Assembly (NCBI GenBank): GCA_964601505.1
Contig: CAZRNR010000011.1
Coordinates: 1-46,840 of the forward strand
Reading direction: 5' to 3'
Source: DRWZ01 sp964601505
GTDB lineage: Bacteria > Calescibacteriota > Calescibacteriia > Calescibacteriales > Calescibacteriaceae
Length of the DNA stretch: 46,840 nt
Part shown: piece by piece, positions 17,438-26,380 of the stretch
How positions within the stretch are numbered: position 1 is the stretch's first letter
Layout: every line of letters begins with the position of its first letter
Made by a program: the position numbers and the translations under genes
The notes under the pieces: model-generated
What the model saw: the letters and a program-made list of their open reading frames with translations, nothing else
Databases searched by the model: none
Told to the model about the DNA's origin: nothing

Positions 17438-18547
17438 ATGATGGATGAGAAGGAAAGGGTTATTATGGAATTGCAAAATTTATTAGGTAATGAAAGACTT
17501 TCAAGAATATATAGCACAGTTCTTGAATTGGAAGACAAGTTGAAAATACAGGGGAGAAAGATTCTCATAATAGATGATTCAGTTTTTACCCGGATAAGCA
17601 TAAGGAATATAATAGAAAAATATGATCTTTTTGATTCCCAGGATATACTTGAGGCGGACGATGGAATGTCAGGTCTAAAGAAGTTCAAGGAGAATATGGG
17701 TCTTATAGATGTTATTATATGCGATATAAGGATGAAGAATTTTGATGGACTTCAGTTTATAAGGACTTTAAAGGAGCTTGAGAGGGAGTATAGGGAGAAA
17801 GGTGATATTGTAAATTACTTTCGTGTCAATATAACTCCGGTGATAGCTATTACTGGAACTGCGCCCCGCTCGAGGATAGATGCACTTGAAGCTGGGGCTA
17901 AAGATTTTGTTTTGAAACCTACGAGAGATGTAACACAAGAAGAATTTGAAAGAGAGCTTGTTGCACGTATAAGAATTCATACAATACTTAAAAGATCTCT
18001 TGAAAGGCTTATACAAACCGGTGAAGATCTGTATAAAACATCTATAATGGACCCTCTTACAGGAGCATTTAACAGAAGGTATATGAAAGATATATTTGAT
18101 ATGGAAGTTTCTCGCGCTCTGAGAAAGGGTTCAACACTCGCTGTTATTGTTATTGATATTGATGATTTCAAGAAAATAAATGATACTTATGGTCATCCTG
18201 CCGGTGATAAAGTCCTTGTAGAGATATCAAAGAGAATATTTTCTCTAAAGAGACCATATGATTACCTTGTGAGATATGGTGGAGATGAGTTTGTACTTAT
18301 ACTACCAGAAACAAGAAGAGATGGCATAGTTTCTTTTTATGAAAGACTCAAAAAAGAGATAGAAACAAGACCTATAATTGTTGGTGAAGGAGAACATGAA
18401 AAAGAGATAAGGATAACTATTTCTGCTGGAGCAACTTTCTTCCCATCAAAATCTGTGAAGATTCAAGATGAGATATTAAAAGTTGCAGATAATGCTCTTT
18501 ATGAGGCTAAAAGAAATGGAAAATCCAGAATTGAAATATTCGGATGA
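17438..18547 (+). CDS. Response regulator with GGDEF (diguanylate cyclase) output
   Basis: Soluble two-component output protein expected to make cyclic di-GMP when phosphorylated. An N-terminal helical stretch (1-38) precedes a receiver domain (about 40-165) with acidic D46-D47, phospho-acceptor D96 (CDIRMKN), T139-type switch residue and K160. The GGDEF domain (about 200-369) has DPLTGAFNRRY, the metal and substrate segment IDIDDFKKINDTYGHPAGD, the intact active site GGDEF at 281-285, and a canonical inhibitory RxxD (RPYD, 272-275) five residues before it. So it should be active and product-inhibited. No histidine kinase is adjacent. Its stop overlaps the promoter of rpmB. Confidence 0.94.
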   Translation: MMDEKERVIMELQNLLGNERLSRIYSTVLELEDKLKIQGRKILIIDDSVFTRISIRNIIEKYDLFDSQDILEADDGMSGLKKFKENMGLIDVIICDIRMKNFDGLQFIRTLKELEREYREKGDIVNYFRVNITPVIAITGTAPRSRIDALEAGAKDFVLKPTRDVTQEEFERELVARIRIHTILKRSLERLIQTGEDLYKTSIMDPLTGAFNRRYMKDIFDMEVSRALRKGSTLAVIVIDIDDFKKINDTYGHPAGDKVLVEISKRIFSLKRPYDYLVRYGGDEFVLILPETRRDGIVSFYERLKKEIETRPIIVGEGEHEKEIRITISAGATFFPSKSVKIQDEILKVADNALYEAKRNGKSRIEIFG

Positions 18548-18548
18548 C

Positions 18549-18561
18549 TATAATTGCCGAT
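18549..18561 (+). promoter_or_regulatory. TATAAT 7 nt before rpmB
   Basis: A perfect TATAAT at 18549-18554, then TGCCGAT and the ATG of rpmB. It starts two nt after the stop of the preceding gene. This is the strongest leaderless-promoter arrangement in the window. Confidence 0.6.
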
Positions 18562-18759
18562 ATGGCAAGGTGCTTTTTTTGTGGGAAAAAAACTATGTTT
18601 GGCAATAATGTCTCTCACGCTGGAAATAAAACGACGAGAAAATTTAAAGCTAACATAAAGAAGGTCAGAATCTCTCTTGATGGAAAATTAAAAAAGATAA
18701 AAGTTTGTACCAAGTGTATAAAGATGGGAAAACATGTAAATTTCTCGTTTCATTCATAA
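18562..18759 (+). CDS. rpmB: Ribosomal protein bL28
   Basis: Large-subunit ribosomal protein of 65 residues. MARCFFCGKKTMFGNNVSHAG is the standard bL28 N-terminus; RRKFKAN-like and VCTKCIKMGK follow. The two CxxC pairs (CFFC, CTKC) make it the zinc-binding (C+) form. An ATG at 18544 also opens the frame and overlaps the upstream stop, but MARC at 18562 is the conserved start and has a TATAAT box 7 nt before it. Confidence 0.95.
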   Translation: MARCFFCGKKTMFGNNVSHAGNKTTRKFKANIKKVRISLDGKLKKIKVCTKCIKMGKHVNFSFHS

Positions 18760-18932
18760 TTAATACATAGTCGCCTGACTATTTTCAAATCTATAAGCTT
18801 TTTTAAAATTGAGTTAATTCAAAATTCCTCTCTGTTTATAGAAAGCCTCCTTAATCTTTCTAACAGAAATATAAGAGGATTAATTTTGCAACAGAGTTTT
18901 TTGTGAATTTACAATTTTAACTGATCGTGTAT
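18760..18932. other. Convergent gap, no gene
   Basis: Between the rpmB stop and the convergent GH5-like stop. It contains TTTTGCAACAGAG near 18887, also found near 3673. No terminator stem with a T-tract was found. Confidence 0.35.
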
Positions 18933-21587
18933 CTATTTCTTCCGTGATATTACTTTATCCTCTTTGACGAAATAGTCCCAGTTTTCATTCTCTTGTCCAT
19001 CTAAAATACCCCTTATTTTTATGTGATGTATGAACTCTGGAGCATCTTCGTATTTATACCAGTAGAGCTTAAAATTTTCATGATCGTATATGATATATCC
19101 GTCTGATATCCAAACATAAAATCCATTGGGATAATAAATATAATACGGGATGTATATTTCTGTTGGGTGATCTGTTTCCTTGCTTTCGATTTCCATCTCA
19201 AACTCTCCGAACCTGTTGACTATTCCTTTTTCTGGATCAAAAAAGTGGTAGTCTGAATAAAATTTCATTGATTTTATCTTACCACTTGTGAAGTTTGGAT
19301 GTGTTCTTGAATATACCTTGTATCCTCTTGGGACAAGGTAAGTTCCATCTTGTATTTTTGCGATGTATGGATCTCCTTCACAAGTATCTGGATTTTTTAT
19401 ACCTCTGCATTGATCTGCAGGTACAGGTTCAACTATAGAGAAATTTTCGGAATTCCATCCTTCACCTCTGTAATCATCGTTTTCCCACGACCAGCACCAG
19501 AGTATCCTTTGAAGGTTTAGAGAATCTAATGCTTCGTAAAGATCGTTCAGAACTAAATTTGGGATTATGAAATCCTCGTTTCTAGCATTCTTAGCTGCTC
19601 CTTCCCATATATTTGATACTCCAATTTCCTGATCCGATTTTGGATCATAGATCTTATAGCCATTAGATGTATCAAATCCCACATTTTTGGTAGAAAGAGT
19701 AAAGTATGTCCCAAATTCACCAAGAACTACTGGGACATTTCCCATGTATTTTCTATGAGTCGATATCATACCGTAGATTGATTTTGCGTATTCACTTGAT
19801 TTTTTCCTCTTTTCTTCTGTTTTGAAAACCCTGTATGGAGAATTGAAGCCGGGGAAAGGATATATATCTGGATACCAGTGCGGAGCATAAACCACTTGTC
19901 TAAGATTTGGTCTCGTGTAGGGGAGATCAAAAAAACTCTCACCTTCCCCTGGAGCTATAAATGTCAGAAGTGTTTCTATGGAGGAAATTGTCCTTTCAAC
20001 AAATATTATAGCATCATTATCTACTTCTTCTATAGCTTTTCCAATTTTTTCGTGGAACGGAAGAATGTAACCTCTATCGAACCCATAATTTAGTCCTATG
20101 AGTCCAAGTAGATTCGCTTTGTCTAAACCAAAGACTTTCTTGATATGTTCCCTATTGTTTTCATCAACTGGGGGAAGGATTCCTATTCCTGTCAGTACAT
20201 CTACAAAGTCTTGTGCAAATTTTTTGTCTGCAAAGATTGTTTCAATTAAGTTTGCGACACCATCTTTTGAACCAACCTGTATTATCGCTGCCGCTATTGT
20301 TAGTATTAGGAAAAAGCCGCTTGGTTCGTTCATCAGATCATAACCTATGACATTTGGATATTTCCCAACTCTTTTAGCAACTTCTTGCCACATTCTCGCG
20401 TAAGCATCTTGCAGAAAATCTTGGATATTTTTCGTTTTGTTATCAACTGGATCGTAGGCCTGAAGGCCGGGAAAAACATCTCTGCCAGCGAAAAATGCTG
20501 CCCAAGCTCTTTGAACGTCTAAGGATAAGACTGTATTTACTCCCCAATTTGTTAGCGGTAGCATATCTGTTGTATTTGTTATTACTTCCTCGTATGTAAG
20601 TTTTGTCACATCAACGGGAAAATTTTTGATTCCTTCATCAAGAAAAGATATGATTTGCTCCCGGAGTGGTTTTAGTAGATCTCCAGTTGTTTTATCAAAT
20701 TTTGAGACAACGTTGACTATTTTGTCCCAGTTTTCTTCCTTTGATATAAAATTTCTTAGAAATATAGTTATTCTTGGGTATCCCCATATTTTTGAGTTAA
20801 GGTTTCTTTCTGGAAATATTGCTTCAATAGCCCAACGAGGAAACATGTTACCTCTGACAGCGTTATTGTAAGGAGAGCTTATTTCTTTTCCTTTACATTT
20901 GTTTTTGCCACCGTTAGGAATTAAAGCACCTAAAGTTTCTGGGATTGATATAAGACCTGTCAGTCCACCACCACCCGTTGCAGATAATAGACCTTTTATT
21001 CTCCTCACCACAGGCGATTCTGTGTCGTTGAATTTGGCTATAAGGAATCTTGAGAAAACGGCATCTGTGTGAGAGTCAAGTAGGACATATATATCATACT
21101 CATATGCTTTTTTGACCATTTTCTCTATGTAGTCAAGATATCTTTCATCAAATTTTGCTGGGGATTCTGGCATTAATCCCTCTATTGAGATGAGAAATCT
21201 AACCGAATTAAATCCAAGATTTTTTATCTGCCTGAAATACTCATCTGCTTTTTCTTCAGGAAAAGGTTTTCCGACATATGTTGGAACTCCTTCAACATCA
21301 AATGTGCATGGGTCCTCATTTACGGGGAACTTATTACTTCCAGATAGATTTACTCCGTGCATGAATATGTATCTGTTGTTCCTATCCCTCATATAGGGTA
21401 ACCAGTCTGAGCAGTTTTGCGGATCTTCTCCACATACTATTCTACCTGTTTGCTTAGATACGCAGCATGTTGCAGGCTTTGTGAGTTTGTATCTATTATC
21501 ATCTTTCGAACAGTATGATAAAACAGCTGAAACAGTGAAAAAAAGTAACCAAATATTTTTCATGGTTGATATTTTTTTCCTACTCAT
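18933..21587 (-). CDS. Secreted GH5-like glycoside hydrolase, predicted lipoprotein
   Basis: Large exported enzyme (884 residues) of the cellulase (GH5) clan, likely cleaving a beta-glycoside outside the cell. MKNIWLLFFTVSAVLSYC is a lipoprotein signal with Cys at the end of an LSYC box; it starts at residue 9, and either Met could be the start. The catalytic domain begins FMHGVNLSGSNKFP and GFNSVRFLISIEGL. The acid/base is in GYDLMNEPSG (E421), and the nucleophile is in VPVVLGEFGTYF (E624). YAPHWYPDIYPFPGF is also conserved. These features resemble endoglycoceramidase-type GH5 enzymes. A large insert (about 190-390) and a C-terminal region (about 740-884) that looks like a beta-sandwich are unassigned. 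Substrate unknown. Confidence 0.82.
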   Translation of the reverse strand: MSRKKISTMKNIWLLFFTVSAVLSYCSKDDNRYKLTKPATCCVSKQTGRIVCGEDPQNCSDWLPYMRDRNNRYIFMHGVNLSGSNKFPVNEDPCTFDVEGVPTYVGKPFPEEKADEYFRQIKNLGFNSVRFLISIEGLMPESPAKFDERYLDYIEKMVKKAYEYDIYVLLDSHTDAVFSRFLIAKFNDTESPVVRRIKGLLSATGGGGLTGLISIPETLGALIPNGGKNKCKGKEISSPYNNAVRGNMFPRWAIEAIFPERNLNSKIWGYPRITIFLRNFISKEENWDKIVNVVSKFDKTTGDLLKPLREQIISFLDEGIKNFPVDVTKLTYEEVITNTTDMLPLTNWGVNTVLSLDVQRAWAAFFAGRDVFPGLQAYDPVDNKTKNIQDFLQDAYARMWQEVAKRVGKYPNVIGYDLMNEPSGFFLILTIAAAIIQVGSKDGVANLIETIFADKKFAQDFVDVLTGIGILPPVDENNREHIKKVFGLDKANLLGLIGLNYGFDRGYILPFHEKIGKAIEEVDNDAIIFVERTISSIETLLTFIAPGEGESFFDLPYTRPNLRQVVYAPHWYPDIYPFPGFNSPYRVFKTEEKRKKSSEYAKSIYGMISTHRKYMGNVPVVLGEFGTYFTLSTKNVGFDTSNGYKIYDPKSDQEIGVSNIWEGAAKNARNEDFIIPNLVLNDLYEALDSLNLQRILWCWSWENDDYRGEGWNSENFSIVEPVPADQCRGIKNPDTCEGDPYIAKIQDGTYLVPRGYKVYSRTHPNFTSGKIKSMKFYSDYHFFDPEKGIVNRFGEFEMEIESKETDHPTEIYIPYYIYYPNGFYVWISDGYIIYDHENFKLYWYKYEDAPEFIHHIKIRGILDGQENENWDYFVKEDKVISRKK

Positions 21588-21739
21588 AATTGATAAAAAT
21601 AATAAAACTTTATGTAATTTATTTGTTTCTGTATTCTTTAAGAAGTATGGTATTATGTATCAACATTTATTGCTTTTTTGCGATTCTCTACTGAGACTCT
21701 TGCGATAGTTGAGCTTTGCAAAGAACATCGAAGTAAGTG

Positions 21740-22048
21740 ATTCATCCGTGTAGTGCTCTGAAGTTTGGGATTTTAACTCCCAGAAATGAGAGGAGCTTTC
21801 TGGCTACACCTTCTGTTTGTCTATATGGTAGTCTGAGGTCAAACTTAAGAAACATGAGAAAGAGTATGAGGCTTCTGGGGTAGAGGTATGATCTGCCTCC
21901 TTTTGGGTTTTTCTTCTGTTTTTGTTCTTCTTGGAAAAGGGATGGGTCAATAAGGAGTTCACCTCTTTTGACCAGTTCTTTGTTGTAGTCTTTTTTGCCT
22001 TCCATGTCTATCTATCAGTAGTGTTCTTGGACAGAGCAATTCATCCGT
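21740..22048 (-). mobile_element. IS5-type insertion sequence remnant
   Basis: The N-terminal piece of an IS5-family transposase is on the minus strand, bounded by 10-bp direct repeats ATTCATCCGT (21740-21749 and 22039-22048). The outer flank on the start side, GCTCTGTCCAAGAACACT, resembles GCTTTGTCTAAGATATAA before the related transposase near 46550, so it is probably the IS end. The downstream two thirds of the gene and the other IS end are missing, probably by recombination between the short repeats. Confidence 0.6.
21742..22005 (-). pseudogene. Truncated IS5-family transposase (N-terminal 87 codons)
   Basis: DYNKELVKRGELLIDPSLF and LRLPYRQTEGVARKLLSFLG match the N-terminal 'YN+xLVxRG ... 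RLPxRQTEG' of IS5-group DDE transposases. It ends PNFRALHG then a stop, right where catalytic domains should begin, so no DDE residues remain and it cannot be active. A related, frameshifted copy starts at 46589. Confidence 0.8.
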
Positions 22049-22156
22049 ATTGCCGAGATTTATCTAAATGCTTCTCATTTCTTTTTAATTCATGATTTTT
22101 TGAAGGTGAAATTTTAAATAATATGTCGTTAGGATTTATTTATATTACATTACAAG

Positions 22157-23389
22157 ATGGTGCAATTGGCTCCAATTTTTTCAAAATCAGAAAATAAAGT
22201 ATTGCTCGGTCTTGAAAGGGTTCGTAAGATTCTGTCATATTTTGGTAATCCTCAGGAGTGTTTTCAATCTTGTGTTGTGACTGGAACAGTTGGTAAGGGT
22301 CAGATTGCAACAAATATAGCTCATAATTTATCGTATTTTGGCAAGATAGGGCTATATACATCTCCACATCTTGAGAGATTTTCGGAAAGGATAAAGATTT
22401 TGCATTTTGGTAAGGAACGGGAGATATCAGAAGATGAGATTTTTGAGATCTCAAATTTGGTTTTTTCTGCTGAGAAGAGACTTGGTGTAGAACTTACTTA
22501 TTTTGAGCATGCAACGGTTATGGCTTTTTTGTGGTTCAAAGAGAATGGAATTGATTTTGCATCTTTAGAAGTTGGAATGGGTGGAAGGCTTGATGCTGTT
22601 TCTACTGCTAATGCAAAATTGGGGGTAATAAGCAAAATACATTTTGACCATATGAATTATCTTGGTGAGAGTTTGTATGATATAGCTTACGAGAAGGCTT
22701 TATGTGTTCCAGCAGAATCCACAAGAATAACGATGCACAAACCCGGAGATGTTCAGTTTGAAGCTATTAGAGATGTCTCTAATGGAAGGATTATAAATGA
22801 TTTTTATGTAAAAGATTTTGGTTTTGAAAATGTAGATTCATTTTTCCTAAAGGGGAGGTTAATGGTCTCATATGATGAAGATATTCTGGTTAATTTTTTT
22901 GGACCTTATGGATTCATTGAAAACTCTGTCTTGTCATCGGTTTCATCTCATCTGATACTAAAAGAGTTTTTTGATATAGCTCGGAATGATTTGTTTTTTG
23001 ATATAAGACTTGTAAAGGGTAGAGTTGAGAGGAAGGGGAATTTTATTTATGATGGAGGACATAATCCGGCATCTGCTGAATTCCTCTCAAAAACTCTTCC
23101 TAATATGGTTTTTGTTGTTGCATTCATGAAAGATAAGGATTGGAAAAGCTTTATAAAGATTTTGAAGGATAAAATAGACTATCTTTATATAACCAGGGTT
23201 CATAATGAAAGAGCTTTATCACCTGAAGATATAAAGAGTTTCACAGATGATTTAGGTATAAACTCTGAAATAATACTTATTGATGAGATACCAAAGGTTG
23301 TTTCACGAATATCAAATCTTGTTTGCTTTACGGGAACATTTTACCTTTATAAAGTTTTCAAAGATACTTTCAGAGTTGCTGGATTCTAA
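22157..23389 (+). CDS. FolC-like dihydrofolate/folylpolyglutamate synthase (Mur ligase family)
   Basis: ATP-dependent amide ligase, expected to add glutamate to dihydropteroate or folates. The order fits FolC: P-loop VTGTVGKGQIATNIAHNL (about 40-57), YTSPHLERFSERI, EVGMGGRLDAVSTAN, KIHFDHMNYLG, the carbamylated-Lys type IAYEKALCVP, and the C-terminal DGGHNPAS. The 410 residues are about normal. The P-loop differs from the usual GTNGKGS: Asn is Val and the Mg-binding Ser is Gln. Catalysis may therefore be altered, but the other motifs are intact. The gene stands alone, with TTACAT/TATATT boxes before the ATG and no SD. folP, the step before FolC, is at 43.4 kb. Confidence 0.85.
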   Translation: MVQLAPIFSKSENKVLLGLERVRKILSYFGNPQECFQSCVVTGTVGKGQIATNIAHNLSYFGKIGLYTSPHLERFSERIKILHFGKEREISEDEIFEISNLVFSAEKRLGVELTYFEHATVMAFLWFKENGIDFASLEVGMGGRLDAVSTANAKLGVISKIHFDHMNYLGESLYDIAYEKALCVPAESTRITMHKPGDVQFEAIRDVSNGRIINDFYVKDFGFENVDSFFLKGRLMVSYDEDILVNFFGPYGFIENSVLSSVSSHLILKEFFDIARNDLFFDIRLVKGRVERKGNFIYDGGHNPASAEFLSKTLPNMVFVVAFMKDKDWKSFIKILKDKIDYLYITRVHNERALSPEDIKSFTDDLGINSEIILIDEIPKVVSRISNLVCFTGTFYLYKVFKDTFRVAGF

Positions 23390-23580
23390 TTTAATTTTTG
23401 ATATAACCGACGAGTTTTGATCTAAGCCAATCTTACATAATGTATTTGATTGAAAGTCAATATATCGGAATTTATGAAATGTTAAATTCTCAGTCGCTGT
23501 AAGTTCAATTGGCACAGTTTTTGTATAGATTTCTTCAAGTTAGCATATAAGGATTTAGAAATTTTCTAATGGATTCTATA

Positions 23581-24237
23581 TTATCCGGAGATGTCAGGAA
23601 TCTTATTTAAGATTTCAGTGATTATTTTTTCTGACACTTGATTTATTGTCAGTGAAGTTGTGTCTATTAAGATAGCTCCCTCAGGGATTTTCAATGGAGA
23701 AACATCTCTCTTTGAATCCATTTCGTCTCTTTCTTTTAGTTTGTTTATGAAATATTCCAGAGGTTTATCTTTTTGTTCAAGGTATTTTCTTTTTGCTCTC
23801 TCCTCTAAAGATGCGGTAAGGAATATTTTTATTTCTGCTTCTTTGAAGACTTCTGTTCCCTCGTCTCTTCCTTCCACTACGAAGCTACCTTGCCTACTAT
23901 ATACTTTTTCCCTTTGTATTTGATTTACTATATCTCTGACTTCTTTTATTCTTGAAATTTCGGAAGCTTTTTGCCCGATAATTTCTGAAGATATTATATC
24001 ATCTATATTTTCATTCTCAAAATAAATGCAACCATCTTCGGTTATATTTATCCTTTGTATCATTTCCTTAGCTTTTTCGTATCCGTATTTATTTACGAAG
24101 TACGCGAAGGTTCTGTAGATTTTGCCTGAACTTATGAAGTTTATCTTCAGCTTCATTGCAACTTCTTTTGCTATAGTGCTTTTACCAGAACCTGCAGGTC
24201 CATCTATTGTTATTATGTGCTTTTTTTCTTTCCACAT
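23581..24237 (-). CDS. cmk: Cytidylate kinase
   Basis: Phosphorylates CMP/dCMP. P-loop GPAGSGKS at residues 13-20 follows HIITID, SSGKIYRTFAYFV is the CMP-binding helix, and VEGRDEGTEVF is the family GRDxGT motif. Length 218 is normal. No operon partner. The start lacks a clear SD; a small palindrome ATTCGTTTTCGAAT (24243-24256) lies just upstream and could be an operator, but that is only inference. Confidence 0.93.
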   Translation of the reverse strand: MWKEKKHIITIDGPAGSGKSTIAKEVAMKLKINFISSGKIYRTFAYFVNKYGYEKAKEMIQRINITEDGCIYFENENIDDIISSEIIGQKASEISRIKEVRDIVNQIQREKVYSRQGSFVVEGRDEGTEVFKEAEIKIFLTASLEERAKRKYLEQKDKPLEYFINKLKERDEMDSKRDVSPLKIPEGAILIDTTSLTINQVSEKIITEILNKIPDISG

Positions 24238-24723
24238 TTCAGATTCGTTTTCGAATATTGTTCATATTCCCTTATTTATTATTTATTTCTAATCTTATGT
24301 ATGTAAATTTTCTTTTTTCTTGTGTTTTGTGTTGTTCAGTTTCTCTTATTTTCTTTTGATTTTTCTCTGAATATTTGAAAATTTGAATTTTTCTCCGAAC
24401 ACTTGAATATTTGGTAAGATATTTTATCGCGAACATTGTTTTTCTATCTCATTAAGATTATAACCTTGCTACTCCAAAAATTTCTAATTTGTTTATGACC
24501 TTGAGTTAGCTTGTGTTTGATTTTACCTGAATTTACCTTGTCTTTGAACTCCATTATACTAACCAAAACTTCAATTTGTATTTAAAATTTGTAATTATTT
24601 CATAGCTTCTGTTTGTAATTTTGTCTTGTTCTATCAATCTTTATTGGGGTTTTGTATTGTTGGGAGATGTGTTTTTGAATAGACTTTTGAAATATTCTTG
24701 CAAATAGTGTTTATTTTTTCTAT
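24238..24723. other. Very AT-rich gap with an imperfect tandem repeat
   Basis: No gene. TTTTCTCTGAATATTTGAAA... at 24361-24387 is echoed by TTTTCTCCGAACACTTGAAT... at 24388-24413, a ~27-bp imperfect tandem duplication. The strand is strongly T-rich. The function, if any, is unknown. Confidence 0.45.
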
Positions 24724-24999
24724 TTGACGAAACTAGAATTGATGGAGCAAGCTGGATTTGAAAAATTGAGAGCTGATGTGTTTTTGGATCTGAAGGGTAC
24801 TCCTTGTCCTCTAAATTATGTTAAAACCAAGATAAGAATGGAGGAAATGGAAATCGGGCAGATAATAGAAGTTATTCTTGACGATGGGGAACCTATAAGA
24901 AATGTTCCCCTTTCTCTTAAACAGGATGGTCAGGAAGTTATATCTCAAGAAAAAATAAGTGATAAACATTGGAGAGTTCTTATAAGAAAGGTCAAGTAA
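24724..24999 (+). CDS. TusA-like sulfur-carrier protein
   Basis: Small sulfur-relay protein of the TusA/SirA fold, 91 residues. LDLKGTPCPLNYVKTKIRM contains the single conserved Cys of the CPxx motif; CPLNxVKTK marks a TusA subfamily whose partner pathway is not certain. GQIIEVILDDGEPIRNVP is also conserved. Start is TTG 24724 or ATG 24742; TTTATT 8 nt before the TTG favours the longer form. It stands alone, converging on mtaB. Confidence 0.8.
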   Translation: MTKLELMEQAGFEKLRADVFLDLKGTPCPLNYVKTKIRMEEMEIGQIIEVILDDGEPIRNVPLSLKQDGQEVISQEKISDKHWRVLIRKVK

Positions 25000-25042
25000 T
25001 TTTGTCTATTTACTGAATTTGAATTTTCGCCAAGTTAGCATT

Positions 25043-26374
25043 TCATATTACAGCCGTTGAATATATTCTTTCTCTTTCCTCAATAACACCCGTTATCAAG
25101 CAGTTGGTTTTGTCTCCTTTTTGTAGTTTTGTATTTTGCTCTATGACCACATTTATGTAGTTTGGAGTTGTTCCTTCAATCTTACCGTTTGTTTCTTCAA
25201 CAAGGATTTCAAGCTTTTTACCGATGAACTTCTTGAAAAACTCTTTTCTTTTTTCTCTTGCAATATTTAGTGCTATTCTTACTCTTTCTTTCTGCTCCTT
25301 CTCTTCAATTGATTTCATAAAAAACGCCGGTGTCTTAGGTCTTGGAGAGAACGGGAATATATGAATATGTCCAACAGGGGAATTTTTAATGTTTGAAATC
25401 GTTTCTTCAAACTCTTTTTCTGTTTCTCCGGGGAAACCGATTATTATATCTGTTCCTATACAAGCATCAGGGAATATTTTGAGTAGTTTTTCAGCATCTT
25501 GTAAGAAGTCTTCAAATGTATGCCATCTTCTCATAAGTTTGAGGATCTTATTTGATCCGGATTGAACCGCTATGTGAAAGTGCGGACAGAATATTTTTTT
25601 CCCAATATAAAGTCCTTCAAGCATTTCATCATCTATTTCTTTTGGTGAAATCGAAGATAGCCTTATTTTTATTTCAGACTTTATTTCTTTTGATATCTTT
25701 TTGATAAGCTTACCAAGGGTAGAATTTTTATCTTTGTTTTTTCCTTCTTCTCCATAAAGAGCCAGATGAGTTCCTACCAGAACCACTTCCTTGAAACCTT
25801 TTTCTGCCAGCTCCTTTATTTTTGATATAACTTTTTGTTCCGAAACAAATCTTGGAAGACCTCTTGTTTGTGGAATGGAACAAAAGCTGCAAAACTTGTT
25901 GCATCCTTCTTGGATTTTTATATAAGCTCGTGTTCTTGGAAATGATTCAAAATCTGCTTTTTCTATATCTTCATTTATGACATCACCGTTGATTTTGAGA
26001 TCTTTTATGACATATTTGTTTGATATTCCTTCATTGTTTATAAATATTGATTCTATTAGGCTTTGTGATATTTCATTATATCTCCCTGCACCGATTATCA
26101 GGTCTGCGTTGATATCTTTTAGATTAGGTAGGCACCCAGTAACTATCACCTTCTTACCGTTTTTCTTTGCCTTTTTAATCCATTTTGTCAGTTCTTTTTC
26201 TGCATCTTTCGTGACAGAACAGGAATTGAGTATCACTACATCTGATTCACTCATAGTACTTGTTATTCTCGTATCAAAGGACTGTTTAATCCTACCGAGT
26301 ACAGAGAAGGCATCAAAGTAGTTTGTCTTACATCCAAAATTTTTGATGTGAATACTTAGTTTTTGATTGGACAT
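25043..26374 (-). CDS. mtaB: tRNA methylthiotransferase MtaB
   Basis: Radical-SAM enzyme that converts t6A37 to ms2t6A37 in tRNAs. Residues 1-115 form the UPF0004 domain, with three Cys expected for one 4Fe-4S cluster (GCKTN C15, LNSCSVT, TGCLPN). The radical-SAM triad is C158/C162/C165 in GCNKFCSFCSIP. TDIIIGFPGETEKEFEET and a C-terminal TRAM domain follow. Length 443 is normal. The GCKxN spelling and TRAM ending distinguish it from MiaB. It starts 6 nt after the exbD-like gene, with AAGGA as SD, so they form an operon. Confidence 0.93.
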   Translation of the reverse strand: MSNQKLSIHIKNFGCKTNYFDAFSVLGRIKQSFDTRITSTMSESDVVILNSCSVTKDAEKELTKWIKKAKKNGKKVIVTGCLPNLKDINADLIIGAGRYNEISQSLIESIFINNEGISNKYVIKDLKINGDVINEDIEKADFESFPRTRAYIKIQEGCNKFCSFCSIPQTRGLPRFVSEQKVISKIKELAEKGFKEVVLVGTHLALYGEEGKNKDKNSTLGKLIKKISKEIKSEIKIRLSSISPKEIDDEMLEGLYIGKKIFCPHFHIAVQSGSNKILKLMRRWHTFEDFLQDAEKLLKIFPDACIGTDIIIGFPGETEKEFEETISNIKNSPVGHIHIFPFSPRPKTPAFFMKSIEEKEQKERVRIALNIAREKRKEFFKKFIGKKLEILVEETNGKIEGTTPNYINVVIEQNTKLQKGDKTNCLITGVIEERERIYSTAVI

Positions 26375-26380
26375 ATCATA

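Noticed and set aside
24238..24723. CRISPR array or small RNA
   Set aside because: Only one imperfect ~27-bp duplication, with no spacers and no cas genes in the window.
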